This document shows positions 9,373 to 17,441 of a DNA stretch of 32,808 nt, in pieces (within the stretch, counting starts at the first letter, position 1; each line of letters starts with the position of its first letter). The notes under the pieces are model-generated. The model was not told the origin of the DNA and ran no database searches. It saw only the letters and a program-made list of their open reading frames with translations. The position numbers and the translations under genes were made by a program. The stretch spans positions 1 through 32,808 of the forward strand of contig NZ_JACHVA010000107.1 of assembly GCF_014230055.1 (NCBI RefSeq). The letters are read 5' to 3'. This DNA comes from Puniceicoccus vermicola (GTDB lineage: Bacteria; Verrucomicrobiota; Verrucomicrobiia; Opitutales; Puniceicoccaceae).

Positions 9373-9458
9373 CAGGGCTCTGCCCAGAGGACCGTTTCTA
9401 GTGGTTCATCGCACTCTTGCTGTCTCCTTTTCCCAGCGTTGATGAGTGCTGTATCTTT

Positions 9459-11165
9459 ATGAATACAAGCGACCTGAAAGTTGATAGCGCTCCTGACGGA
9501 AAATGGTGGAAAGATGTAGTCGTCTACCAAATTTACCCTCGTAGCTTTATGGATAGTAATGGCGATGGGATCGGTGATTTGCCCGGTATTACCTCCCGCC
9601 TTGATTACCTCCGTGATTTGGGCGTCGACGTACTCTGGCTCTCGCCTGTCTACGATTCACCCAACGTAGACAACGGATATGATATCGCTGATTATCGGGC
9701 GATTATGAAAGAGTTTGGCACAATGGAGGATTTTGATGCCATGCTTGATTCGATCCATTCCCGCGGGATGAGGCTCATCATGGATCTGGTAGTGAATCAC
9801 ACCAGTGATCAACACCGCTGGTTCCAGGAAGCTCGATCCTCTCGGGACAATCCCTTCCGAGACTATTATATTTGGCGCGACCCGGCTCCCGATGGCGCGC
9901 CCCCGAATAACTGGAAGGCGGAATTTGAAGGGCCTGCCTGGACTCTGGATGAGAAGACTGGACAATACTACCTCCACCTTTTTGCCCCTCAGCAGCCCGA
10001 CCTGAATTGGGAGAATGCCGCGCTTCGTCGAGAGGTGTTCGATATGATGCGATGGTGGTTCGAGAAAGGAATCGACGGATTTCGTATGGACGTCATCAAT
10101 CGTATTGCCAAGGCACCGGGATTGCCGAATGCGCCTCTTCCGGAGGATAGCGTTCCCGGAACTTTGGTTCGCCCCGGTGCGTTGGCCATAGGGCATGAGA
10201 ACGTGCATCCATTCTTGCAGGAAATGCGTCGAGAGGTTCTCGACCATTTTGATGTTTTAACCGTAGGAGAGTGTCACAGGGTCGACCATGAAACCGGTCC
10301 CCTGTACGTGAATCGAGACCGTCGAGAACTGGATAGCATATTTCAGTTCGATATCATGTGGTATTTTCAGAATGGCTACATAGGGGAGGGCTTTCGTCGT
10401 ATTGAAGCCTGGTATGAGAATTGTGGTGAATGCGGTTGGACAACCATAACCTTTAATAATCACGATTCACGTCGTCAGGTATCCGCACTGGGCGATGATG
10501 GAGCCTGGCGAAAGGAGAGTGCAACTTGTATAGCAGCCCTTCTTCTCTGCGCCCCGGGAACGCCTTACATGCTTCAGGGTGAGGAAATTGGAATGACCGA
10601 TGTGCGTTTTTCATCGATTGATGATTACAACGATATCTCAACGGTAAACCGATATAAAGAGCTCCGTGCGAGTGGCTTACCGCCATCCGACGCCCTGAGA
10701 GAGGTGCAGACGACGAGTCGTGATAACGGACGGACGCCTATGCAATGGGACAGTGTTCCGGGTGGCGGTTTCGCGACCGGCGTGCCCTGGCTCAAGCTCA
10801 ATCCGAACCATACCACGATCAACGTAAAGGAGGCCCTCAGTGATCCCGGGTCGGTGTTGAATTGGTATCGAAAGTTGTTGGCTTTGCGCCGCCAAATCCC
10901 GGCACTTCGCCGCGGTCACTTTCGGTTGTTGGAAACGGGAGTAGAAAATGTGTACGCGTTTCGTCGGAAGCTTGAGGACACTTCGGTTGCCGTTCTTTTC
11001 AATTGGAAGGGGACCGAAACCATACTGCCCTCAGAAGCGTTCAGGATTCTCTCATCGGAATCTTTCGTATCGAATGTCGTTGGTGGCGACACAGGCAAGC
11101 TTCTCCCTTGGGAGGTTCGAATCTATCTGGAAAAGGGCACTGATCGGGGTTGCTTTTCTTCGTAA
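9459..11165 (+). CDS. GH13 alpha-glucosidase, oligo-1,6-glucosidase type
   Basis: This 568-residue protein begins with WWKDVVVYQIYPRSFMDSNG, typical of GH13 subfamily 31 and its relatives. The four conserved regions are present: DLVVNH; GFRMDVIN with nucleophile Asp211; VGECH with acid/base Glu271; and NNHDSRR with the third acid Asp336. The residue after the nucleophile is Val212. In characterised enzymes Val here goes with alpha-1,6 (isomaltose, panose) preference and Thr with alpha-1,4 (maltose); trehalose-6-phosphate hydrolases remain an alternative. There is no signal peptide, so it is probably cytoplasmic. ATG 9459 is chosen over the upstream TTG at 9417 because the 14 extra residues are not conserved-looking. 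It lies 86 bases after the GH78-like gene and converges with the regulator, 28 bases apart. Confidence 0.92.
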   Translation: MNTSDLKVDSAPDGKWWKDVVVYQIYPRSFMDSNGDGIGDLPGITSRLDYLRDLGVDVLWLSPVYDSPNVDNGYDIADYRAIMKEFGTMEDFDAMLDSIHSRGMRLIMDLVVNHTSDQHRWFQEARSSRDNPFRDYYIWRDPAPDGAPPNNWKAEFEGPAWTLDEKTGQYYLHLFAPQQPDLNWENAALRREVFDMMRWWFEKGIDGFRMDVINRIAKAPGLPNAPLPEDSVPGTLVRPGALAIGHENVHPFLQEMRREVLDHFDVLTVGECHRVDHETGPLYVNRDRRELDSIFQFDIMWYFQNGYIGEGFRRIEAWYENCGECGWTTITFNNHDSRRQVSALGDDGAWRKESATCIAALLLCAPGTPYMLQGEEIGMTDVRFSSIDDYNDISTVNRYKELRASGLPPSDALREVQTTSRDNGRTPMQWDSVPGGGFATGVPWLKLNPNHTTINVKEALSDPGSVLNWYRKLLALRRQIPALRRGHFRLLETGVENVYAFRRKLEDTSVAVLFNWKGTETILPSEAFRILSSESFVSNVVGGDTGKLLPWEVRIYLEKGTDRGCFSS

Positions 11166-11193
11166 GCATCAAACGAAAGCGTCCACGAATGCT

Positions 11194-12273
11194 TCAATAG
11201 TCACCGGTTCTTAGTATCATGGGGATTCTGACGTTTGTGACGGATTCACCCGCATGCTGTTGATCAAGTTTGGCGATGAGTTCACGGGCGAGCTCTTCGC
11301 CGTTGAATACAACGGAATCGACCGGAATCGGGCAGAGTAGGCCAACCCCTTTGTTGCGATGGATGACGATTTTGAGTTCTTCCGGGACGTCGATCTGCAA
11401 CTCTTTGATCGCCATGCATACTCCGGGCACCATGTTGTCGGGAAATATGAGGATACCTTCGGGTTTGCGGGGCTGTTTCCACAATCGGTGGAATGCGTGG
11501 TATCCGATTTCATCACGAGGGCCTTGTAGGTATTGTTCGTCCTCGATTGAGGCAGGTGTAATGGGTTCGAGATCAAGGGAGCGAGCGATTTTATCGAAGG
11601 ACTCGTTTACCGACGAAGTGGACTCTAGAGGACCGGGGAGATTTGCGACGGTATGAGCACCTCTCTTCTTAAGTTGTTGAAGAGCTTGCCTGCACAAGTC
11701 GTCAAAATCGAAGTGAACGGCCTGGGTGTGGTCTTTTGGCGTCATCATTGACGTGGGCACTCCGAGTTGAGGGAGCCAGCTGATATGGTCAGAAGATAGC
11801 ATGGCTCCGATTACCGCTTGAATCTCGTTGTTCTGAATGGCCCGGACCAGTTTTGGGAAAGGCTTGCTTTGTTCGCTGCGGTGTCGGTTGTCCATAATCA
11901 GATGGACTTCGATTCCTCGACTCTCGAGTTGTTGGTACAATTGGGTGCAGAGAGCCTGGAAAAACGCACCACCTGTGGAAAGGAGAGTGCCGAAATACAG
12001 GCCGACGGAGGTGAGTCGGATTTTGTTGCCGAGGACGAAGGTCCCCCGCCAGGGAATCCGCTCGATCAGGCCCTCCCTTGCGAGTGGCGCAAGGGCTTCC
12101 TGAATCGAAAAGACGCTTGTGCCGATATCGTTGGCCAAGTCGCGCACTGCCGGGAGTCGGGAACCAACGGGAAGGTCTCCGGATAGAATGAGGCCGCGAA
12201 CCTGCTCGGTGACTTGGCGGTAGGTCGGCTCATTGGCATCGATTTTGATTTTGCTGGCCGGATGGTCTTTCAT
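11194..12273 (-). CDS. GntR-type transcriptional regulator with LacI-like sugar-sensing domain
   Basis: This 359-residue protein has a GntR winged helix at about residues 15-85 (PTYRQVTEQVRGLILSG, SRLPAVRDLANDIG, LAREGLIERIPWRGTF). A LacI/periplasmic-binding-type effector domain follows from about 95 to the end (VGLYFG, AVIGAML, EGILIFPDNMVPG, IDVPEELKIVIH). This arrangement is that of AraR-like regulators, which bind a sugar and leave their operator. It is divergent from the Gfo/Idh/MocA gene across 234 bases that contain two palindromes of the same form, one 28 bases from its own start, so autoregulation plus control of the neighbour is likely. A decayed paralogue lies at 16965-17113. The inducer is not known; position suggests a sugar or breakdown product handled by the flanking enzymes. 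Confidence 0.9.
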   Translation of the reverse strand: MKDHPASKIKIDANEPTYRQVTEQVRGLILSGDLPVGSRLPAVRDLANDIGTSVFSIQEALAPLAREGLIERIPWRGTFVLGNKIRLTSVGLYFGTLLSTGGAFFQALCTQLYQQLESRGIEVHLIMDNRHRSEQSKPFPKLVRAIQNNEIQAVIGAMLSSDHISWLPQLGVPTSMMTPKDHTQAVHFDFDDLCRQALQQLKKRGAHTVANLPGPLESTSSVNESFDKIARSLDLEPITPASIEDEQYLQGPRDEIGYHAFHRLWKQPRKPEGILIFPDNMVPGVCMAIKELQIDVPEELKIVIHRNKGVGLLCPIPVDSVVFNGEELARELIAKLDQQHAGESVTNVRIPMILRTGDY

Positions 12274-12301
12274 TGATTCTGGTGACAGTAGTTTTTAGGC
12301 A

Positions 12302-12312
12302 GTAATGATTAC
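12302..12312. promoter_or_regulatory. Predicted operator 1a (GTAATGATTAC)
   Basis: This is a perfect 11-base palindrome around a central G, extended by A and T to 13 bases (12301-12313). It lies 28 bases upstream of the regulator start. The same 11 bases occur at 17141-17151 in front of the regulator remnant. It shares the pattern GTAA-N-G-N-TTAC with the site at 12464-12474. It is inferred to be the autoregulatory site of the GntR/LacI-type protein. Confidence 0.6.
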
Positions 12313-12463
12313 TATGCCAGAAAAAATTCTTCGATTGGAGCGATTCGGTAGAATAAAAAATCTATAAAATACTGAAAACTAGAAAGATAATCATAATATG
12401 GATGAGAGTATGTTTCGTTCGAAGATAATGTGAGAATTGGTCTTTACAGGATCCGCGCAAACT

Positions 12464-12474
12464 GTAAGGCTTAC
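12464..12474. promoter_or_regulatory. Predicted operator 1b (GTAAGGCTTAC)
   Basis: This 11-base palindrome lies 33 bases before the oxidoreductase start. It overlaps a second symmetry: TTACA at 12444-12448 and TGTAA at 12463-12467 form an inverted repeat with a 14-base spacer. Both elements recur with identical spacing at 17277-17307. The close fit to GTAA-N-G-N-TTAC suggests that the same regulator binds here. Confidence 0.6.
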
Positions 12475-12481
12475 TATGCGT

Positions 12482-12497
12482 TGGAGGTTTTGCTCCA
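12482..12497 (+). other. Small leader hairpin after operator 1b
   Basis: TGGAG (12482-12486) can pair with CTCCA (12493-12497) around a six-base loop, starting 8 bases after the operator and ending 10 bases before the oxidoreductase start. A different sequence at 17316-17331 makes a hairpin in the same place behind operator 2b. The stem is short, so this may be chance. Confidence 0.3.
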
Positions 12498-12507
12498 GCT
12501 GTAACGT

Positions 12508-13590
12508 ATGAAAAATTTTCTCTTCAGCGATAACTCCATAGCCCATTTATCCCTGATAAATGGTTCTCGCACCATCGATCCGGTTCGCGTCGTGCAGGTT
12601 GGGGTGGAGAATTTTGGCCGACATCGCAGGAACACGCTCCGAGAGAGTGGACTGTTTCGGCTGGAAGCCGTCTATGATTGGGATCAGGAGGCTTGCCGTT
12701 TGGCAGGTCGGGAAGAGGGTTGTTCGGTTGCTAATAGCTATGAGGAGCTGTTGGAGACGGCTGGAGTCGAGGCAGTCGTGATTTCAACAGGTGCTTTGCA
12801 TCACGCGGCTCAAATTGAGTCGGCTGCACGCAAAGGGCTACATGTTTTCGTGGAGAAGCCGGTCTGTGCCACTCCGGAAGAAGCGGATGGGTTGCTCCAA
12901 CTGGAGAAAGAAACTGGAGTGATTATCGGTGTGGGTCATGTCGCTCACTATTCGAGTGAGATGTCATTGGTCACGAAGAGAATGATCGAATCGGGTGAGT
13001 TGGGCACGATTGCATCCTTCCAGAAAACGACCGCTGACCATGGAGGGCTTACGATTCGACCGGGCGACTGGAGAGGGGATCCAGAGAAGAATCCAGGAGG
13101 CATTTTGTTTCAATGCGGCGTCCATGGATTTCATGAATTGATGTTCTATTTTGGACCTGTGCGTGAAGTCTATGCAACGATGCGGTACGATGTACATACG
13201 ACACAAACCGCCGATGTAGCCATCTGCCATCTGAAGTTTGAATCCGGGCTGGTAGGAACTCTGAGTGCCTTTCATGTTACCCCTTACAAGCATTCCCTTC
13301 AGATTTACGGCACGGGTGCCAATCTCTATCGGGAGGACCGCTTTTTCGATGAAGGCTCTGTTTTGCAAATGCAGAAGGCACGGATGGATGGAGGCAAGGA
13401 ACCCGTTGAAGAAGTATCGGTGCCGGCCGGCAGCGAGGTGTCGGGCAATTTAGTAAATTTTTTCCGAGCAATTCGGGAATCCACGCCGGTTTACCCCTCT
13501 CTGCGGGATGGTTTGAGCGCACTGCGGATCGTATTCGCCGCCGAGCAATCCGCGCGTACCGGTATGCCGGTGGTTCTCGGAGATGGATGA
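12508..13590 (+). CDS. Gfo/Idh/MocA family oxidoreductase
   Basis: This is a 360-residue NAD(P)-dependent sugar or cyclitol dehydrogenase-type protein. The N-terminal Rossmann fold begins VRVVQVGVENFG, where the glycine pattern is looser than the usual GxGxxG. EKP (116-118) carries the conserved Lys117. GGILFQCGVHGFHEL supplies the conserved His206/His209 region of the substrate domain. The family oxidises or reduces hydroxyl groups of sugars, inositols and their derivatives; the substrate cannot be predicted. There is no signal peptide. It starts 33 bases after operator 1b and is divergent from the regulator, so it is the prime candidate target. No Shine-Dalgarno sequence is visible. The secreted propeller gene follows after 86 bases and may share the transcript. 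Confidence 0.9.
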   Translation: MKNFLFSDNSIAHLSLINGSRTIDPVRVVQVGVENFGRHRRNTLRESGLFRLEAVYDWDQEACRLAGREEGCSVANSYEELLETAGVEAVVISTGALHHAAQIESAARKGLHVFVEKPVCATPEEADGLLQLEKETGVIIGVGHVAHYSSEMSLVTKRMIESGELGTIASFQKTTADHGGLTIRPGDWRGDPEKNPGGILFQCGVHGFHELMFYFGPVREVYATMRYDVHTTQTADVAICHLKFESGLVGTLSAFHVTPYKHSLQIYGTGANLYREDRFFDEGSVLQMQKARMDGGKEPVEEVSVPAGSEVSGNLVNFFRAIRESTPVYPSLRDGLSALRIVFAAEQSARTGMPVVLGDG

Positions 13591-13676
13591 CTCAGAACCT
13601 TTCATCGACCTCCGCCTAGCCCAGTTAAAAGAAGCCATCCAGGACATCCACAATCAAAATCCCACTCCATCATCTC

Positions 13677-16600
13677 ATGCTTTTCCGATTCCTCACTTCG
13701 TTGTCTCTCTGTCTCACGCTCACTCCGGCTTTTGCCCAGTTAACGATCCCTTATTTTCTCGAAAAGGACAGCCGGGTGTCCCTGGCGATCTACGACTCTG
13801 AGGGAAAAATGGTGCGCACTCTGCGGAATGCGGACCCGCAACCAGCCGGCGCGAACACCGTTTTCTGGGATGGGCTCGACCCCGATGGCCACGCCGTCCC
13901 GGCGGGCGACTACACTTGGAAACTCCTTTCCACCCAGGGCATGAAGGCCGAGTTCCTCGTAAATCTCGGCGTCAGCACCGGAATCGATTTCTGGGTCGGC
14001 CAGCACGGCGGTCCCGCCTGTCTCGCCGTCGATGGAGATTCTTTCTACGTCGCCGGGAAACCGGAAGGCGTCCCGATGCTGATCAAAGCAAAATTGTCCG
14101 GCGGCAGTGAATACTTCATCGACCAGTTAGAAACCACGGCTCCCGAAGCAATCTGCGTCGATAACGGCAAAGTCCACGCCCTGCTCTCCAGCGGCATGCT
14201 CTACACGCTCGATGCCGCCACAGGTGAGAAGATCCTGCGAAAAGGCCTGCCTTATCCTGGAGGCGCTCCTCTCGTCCTGCCCGTCCGTGAACTCGAACCC
14301 ATCCCTCCGACGGTTGGAGAAAAATCGGTACGGATTCCCGCAGGCCCCGGACGTTATCTGCTCAGCCTAAAAATCGGACAAGCCAACGCCGACAACGCAC
14401 CCTTTACAATGGATGGAGATTTTCGGAAAAACCAGTTTCCAACCACTCTCGCCGGTGAATTCGAAACGATCGTCTCGCCTCCTCAATACCGAACCTTTAA
14501 CCCTCTCCCCACTCCTGAAAGCGGCGTGTTTGAACAAACGTTCCGCTCATTGTCCAAAAATTCTCAACCTTGGGCTGTCGCCGACATGAAACTGCTCACG
14601 GTCCCTGACTTCATCGACGCCCGTTTTGGCGAGCTGATTGCCTGCTACCCAGCCTTGGGTACCGTCGCTTGGATCGACCCGGTCAGCGCAGATATTCTCG
14701 CAACCGCCCAACTGCCTGAAGGCAAAACGGGCCGTGCTGTCTTGGTTGCCCCCGGAACGGCTCTCGTCGCCAGCGGCAACGAGTTGATTTCCCTCACCCG
14801 GGATGGCCAAAGCGAAGTCAAGGCCACTGGACTGACCGACGTGACCGCCCTCGCCTTCGATCCCTCGAATGGCGGATTTTGGGTCGCCGACGGCGGTACC
14901 AGCCAGCAGGTCAAATTTTTTGATTCCGACTTCAAGCTCCAAAAAACTTTCGGCCGCGAAGGCGGTCGCCAAACGGGAATTTATCATCCGGAGAATTTCC
15001 TCCAGATCTCCGCCATTGCAGCCGATGGAAAGGGAGGGTTTCTCATCACCGAATCCAAGTCCGCGCCCCGCCGCACAGTCCATTTCAGCGCCGACGGGGA
15101 AATCCTCAGGGAATGGCTGGGGGGTCAACAGTTCTACACTTTTGCCGCACCCGACCCTGAAAACCCCGACATTCTCTGGATGGATTCCTCTTGGGGCTGG
15201 ATCATGCAGGTCCAGGTAGACTGGGACCAACGCACTTGGAAAGTTCTCGCTACCTATGAATGGGGCGAAGGCTATTCTTCCGATTTTGTGAACCCTCGAA
15301 AGATGGCTCAGCGTCACACCGTCAAACGGCTCGACCTCGATCATGACGGCAAGAACGAGACCTATCTCTACGGCGGAAACATGGGCTTGCTCAAAGTGGA
15401 CGAAGCCGCCGGGAAACTTCGCCTAGTCAGCGTGCTCGACATCGTCCGTCCCACCGAAAACCTCGAGGAGTGGCGGAAGACGTCCGTCGAAGATCTTCCC
15501 AAACCATGGCTGGAGGCCATCGCGCTGGCGGGGGATGATCCCGAGACCAACTTTTCGCTCTATCGCAGCTACGGATGGGCCGATGCCAATGGCGACTACG
15601 AAATGCAAGCGAACGAATTCCGGCTCGCCAGACGGAAGAAAGACGAGCGGGATCAGCGAGGCAGCTTCGGTATTCTTGACGACTTGAGCGTGCTCAAACG
15701 CGGCTCCCGTACCCAAAATCGCAATGAACCGACTCCGTTTTGGACCCGTTATCCGCTGCAGGGCTACACCGCCAGCGGCTCTCCGATCTGGGATTGGGCT
15801 ATCTCCGAGCCCCTTTTGCCCCCGACCGCGTCAACCGACATTGAGCGCGCCCGCGCTGTTTTCGTCGCTCCTTCAGGCGATATCTATCAACTCATCCAAG
15901 GTCTCGGTGATGGGTATTATTCCATCGGCACCTACAATCTCGGACACGGCAGTTTCTGGCCCGCCAACAAGTCCTCTGCGGTTGGCGTACAAAAATGGAA
16001 CCCCGAAGGTGAACTCCTCTGGCAAGTCGCCCCCCTCGCTTCCCGCCAAGAAAGGGTGCCGGGCAAAATGCAACACCCGCTCCGCTTTGCCGGCATGGTC
16101 AATGGTACCATCGGTGTCTGCGATAAGGTGGTGAACCCTGTCGAATTCTGGACCGAGGACGGACTCTATGCCGGAGGACTTTTTGATCGGCGTGCCGACG
16201 ATGGATTGCCCATTCGGGTGTATTCGTGGTGGATCGGCGGAACCAGAGGTTACGAAGCCGATACCGGTCAGGCGTTGCTTCAATACGACATGAATCTTGG
16301 CGGCTCCCTGATCGAACGGGAAAATGGGGAGGTGATCTTTGTGGGGTCAGGCTGGAACAGTTGCCCGGCCTACCGCGTCACGGGCTGGGACAACTTTGAA
16401 CGTCAGGAAGGCACTCTGAAAATCTCCGCTCCGGCCGGTCAGCTCGCCGCTCAAGACGGGATCGGACTCCGCGCGGAATTTTTTGCCAGTGAAACCGGAA
16501 ATGAGCAGCCCGTGCTGGAAACCGTCTCTCCGCGCCTCTGGTTTGAACCCAACCGGGCTGAGAAAAGGAGGATGCCGGAAGTGCTTTGGCCGGAAAAACT

Positions 16601-16928
16601 CACTGCCTCGATTCCCCAGAACGAGGATTTTACCGCCCGCTGGAGCGGATATCTCGAACCTCGATTTACGGAAGACTACACTCTCGCCCTCTATAAGAAG
16701 GAGGGCATCGCTCGCGTCTGGATCGACGGCGAACTCGTAGTGGAGACCACTGACTCACCGAGGGATAAAAAAGCGTTTTCCCAACCCATCCCGTTCCGAG
16801 CCGGAAAAAAGGTTCCGATACGAGTGGAATGGAAAGGCACCCCCGCCGACGAGCTGCACCTGAGCTGGGAAAGCCTCAGCCAACCCATCGAGCACGTTCC
16901 CTCCAGCGCTCTCTATACTGAAAAGTAG
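13677..16928 (+). CDS. Secreted FlgD-Ig / beta-propeller / PA14 protein
   Basis: This 1083-residue protein has a signal peptide (cleavage AFA|Q after residue 20). A FlgD-type Ig domain follows (about 22-95; VSLAIYDSEGKMVRTL, FWDGLDPDGHAVPAGDYTW). Next is a long NHL/beta-propeller-like region with repeated blades (for example AFDPSNGGFWVADGG and AADGKGGFLITES). A PA14-type domain (about 928-1080) ends the protein: GLRAEFFASE, FTARWSGYLEPRFTEDYTLAL, ARVWIDGELV. PA14 domains often bind carbohydrate. Residues 636-647 (DANGDYEMQANE) fit an EF-hand-type calcium loop. The protein at 23417-27211 is a paralogue in its central part. A surface glycan-binding role is inferred; no catalytic motif was recognised. 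Codons end in C far more often than in the neighbouring genes, by eye. Confidence 0.85.
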   Translation: MLFRFLTSLSLCLTLTPAFAQLTIPYFLEKDSRVSLAIYDSEGKMVRTLRNADPQPAGANTVFWDGLDPDGHAVPAGDYTWKLLSTQGMKAEFLVNLGVSTGIDFWVGQHGGPACLAVDGDSFYVAGKPEGVPMLIKAKLSGGSEYFIDQLETTAPEAICVDNGKVHALLSSGMLYTLDAATGEKILRKGLPYPGGAPLVLPVRELEPIPPTVGEKSVRIPAGPGRYLLSLKIGQANADNAPFTMDGDFRKNQFPTTLAGEFETIVSPPQYRTFNPLPTPESGVFEQTFRSLSKNSQPWAVADMKLLTVPDFIDARFGELIACYPALGTVAWIDPVSADILATAQLPEGKTGRAVLVAPGTALVASGNELISLTRDGQSEVKATGLTDVTALAFDPSNGGFWVADGGTSQQVKFFDSDFKLQKTFGREGGRQTGIYHPENFLQISAIAADGKGGFLITESKSAPRRTVHFSADGEILREWLGGQQFYTFAAPDPENPDILWMDSSWGWIMQVQVDWDQRTWKVLATYEWGEGYSSDFVNPRKMAQRHTVKRLDLDHDGKNETYLYGGNMGLLKVDEAAGKLRLVSVLDIVRPTENLEEWRKTSVEDLPKPWLEAIALAGDDPETNFSLYRSYGWADANGDYEMQANEFRLARRKKDERDQRGSFGILDDLSVLKRGSRTQNRNEPTPFWTRYPLQGYTASGSPIWDWAISEPLLPPTASTDIERARAVFVAPSGDIYQLIQGLGDGYYSIGTYNLGHGSFWPANKSSAVGVQKWNPEGELLWQVAPLASRQERVPGKMQHPLRFAGMVNGTIGVCDKVVNPVEFWTEDGLYAGGLFDRRADDGLPIRVYSWWIGGTRGYEADTGQALLQYDMNLGGSLIERENGEVIFVGSGWNSCPAYRVTGWDNFERQEGTLKISAPAGQLAAQDGIGLRAEFFASETGNEQPVLETVSPRLWFEPNRAEKRRMPEVLWPEKLTASIPQNEDFTARWSGYLEPRFTEDYTLALYKKEGIARVWIDGELVVETTDSPRDKKAFSQPIPFRAGKKVPIRVEWKGTPADELHLSWESLSQPIEHVPSSALYTEK

Positions 16929-16964
16929 AGTAGCACAGCGAGATCTCGATCTGAACCACTCGCT

Positions 16965-17113
16965 TCAGTAGTCTCCGATTCTTAGGATCATGGGGATTCT
17001 GACGTTCCTGGCAGATTTGCGGCGGTAGGGAAGCCTCTTTTTTAAGATGTTGAAGCGCTTGCCAGCACAAGTCGTCGAGGTTGAAGTAAACGGTCTTTGT
17101 GAGGGTCTTTCAT
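16965..17113 (-). pseudogene. Collapsed remnant of a second GntR/LacI-type regulator gene
   Basis: The two ends of a regulator gene survive with one middle block. Bases 16965-17006 match the 3' end of the intact regulator (11194-11235), with a 20-base exact run at 16987-17006. Bases 17012-17098 match 11638-11730, encoding LDDLCWQALQHLKK against FDDLCRQALQQLKK. Bases 17104-17113 match its start (12264-12273), and the similarity continues into the promoter. About 400 and 530 bases are missing internally. The second gap joins two copies of GGTCTTT (11730-11736 and 12264-12270 in the intact gene), as expected of a microhomology deletion. Only 23 codons can be read from the old start before a stop. 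No functional protein can be made. Confidence 0.88.
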
Positions 17114-17140
17114 GGGTTCTGATAACCAAGTTTCAGGATA

Positions 17141-17151
17141 GTAATGATTAC
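17141..17151. promoter_or_regulatory. Predicted operator 2a (GTAATGATTAC)
   Basis: This is identical over 11 bases to operator 1a and lies 27 bases upstream of the old start of the regulator remnant. The operator pair is retained although the adjacent regulator is destroyed. The flanks have diverged substantially. Confidence 0.55.
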
Positions 17152-17296
17152 AATGTGTGACGAAAAATTTGTTTTTGGCGCTGTTCTTTGGCAATTGATA
17201 AAAACCTGAATAATAGATATATATATAAATATATATGGGAGATGTTTCAGTTTTGAGAGGAGGTGAGAATTAAGCTTTACAGGATTTGGTTAAAAT

Positions 17297-17307
17297 GTAA
17301 GGCTTAC
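17297..17307. promoter_or_regulatory. Predicted operator 2b (GTAAGGCTTAC)
   Basis: This is identical to operator 1b, with the upstream TTACA half-site (17277-17281) kept at the same 14-base spacing from TGTAA although the spacer differs at most positions. The distance from operator 2a (156 bases) is close to that between 1a and 1b (162 bases). It is inferred to place the downstream repeat-protein gene under the surviving regulator at 11194-12273. Confidence 0.58.
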
Positions 17308-17315
17308 AGATTGCC

Positions 17316-17331
17316 GAGAGATATTTCTCTC
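17316..17331 (+). other. Small leader hairpin after operator 2b
   Basis: GAGAGA (17316-17321) pairs with TCTCTC (17326-17331) around a TATT loop, 8 bases after operator 2b. Position matches the hairpin at 12482-12497 but the sequence does not. The role, if any, is unknown. Confidence 0.3.
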
Positions 17332-17441
17332 CTCAGATCGACCTTTTCGGACACCCTCTATCTCTTTACCGAATACAATTGATCGCTTCTAAACACTCCT
17401 TCGTTCCCGTGACCCCAAAGATCAAACCCCAGATAACTACT

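Noticed and set aside
11166-11193. Possible bidirectional terminator with AAGCAT and ATGCTT arms between the GH13 and regulator genes
   Set aside because: The stem is only 6 bases with a 19-base loop and no T-run, too weak to call.
13583-13676. Short frame overlapping the oxidoreductase stop, starting MDDSEPFIDLRLAQLKEAI
   Set aside because: The first 31 codons look protein-like, but the frame then runs as a shadow through the signal peptide of the propeller gene. No ribosome binding site or homologue is evident, so it is not called.
17215-17236. Alternating AT run (ATATATATATAAATATATAT type)
   Set aside because: Simple AT-rich promoter DNA between the two operators; no evidence of a replication origin or a repeat array.
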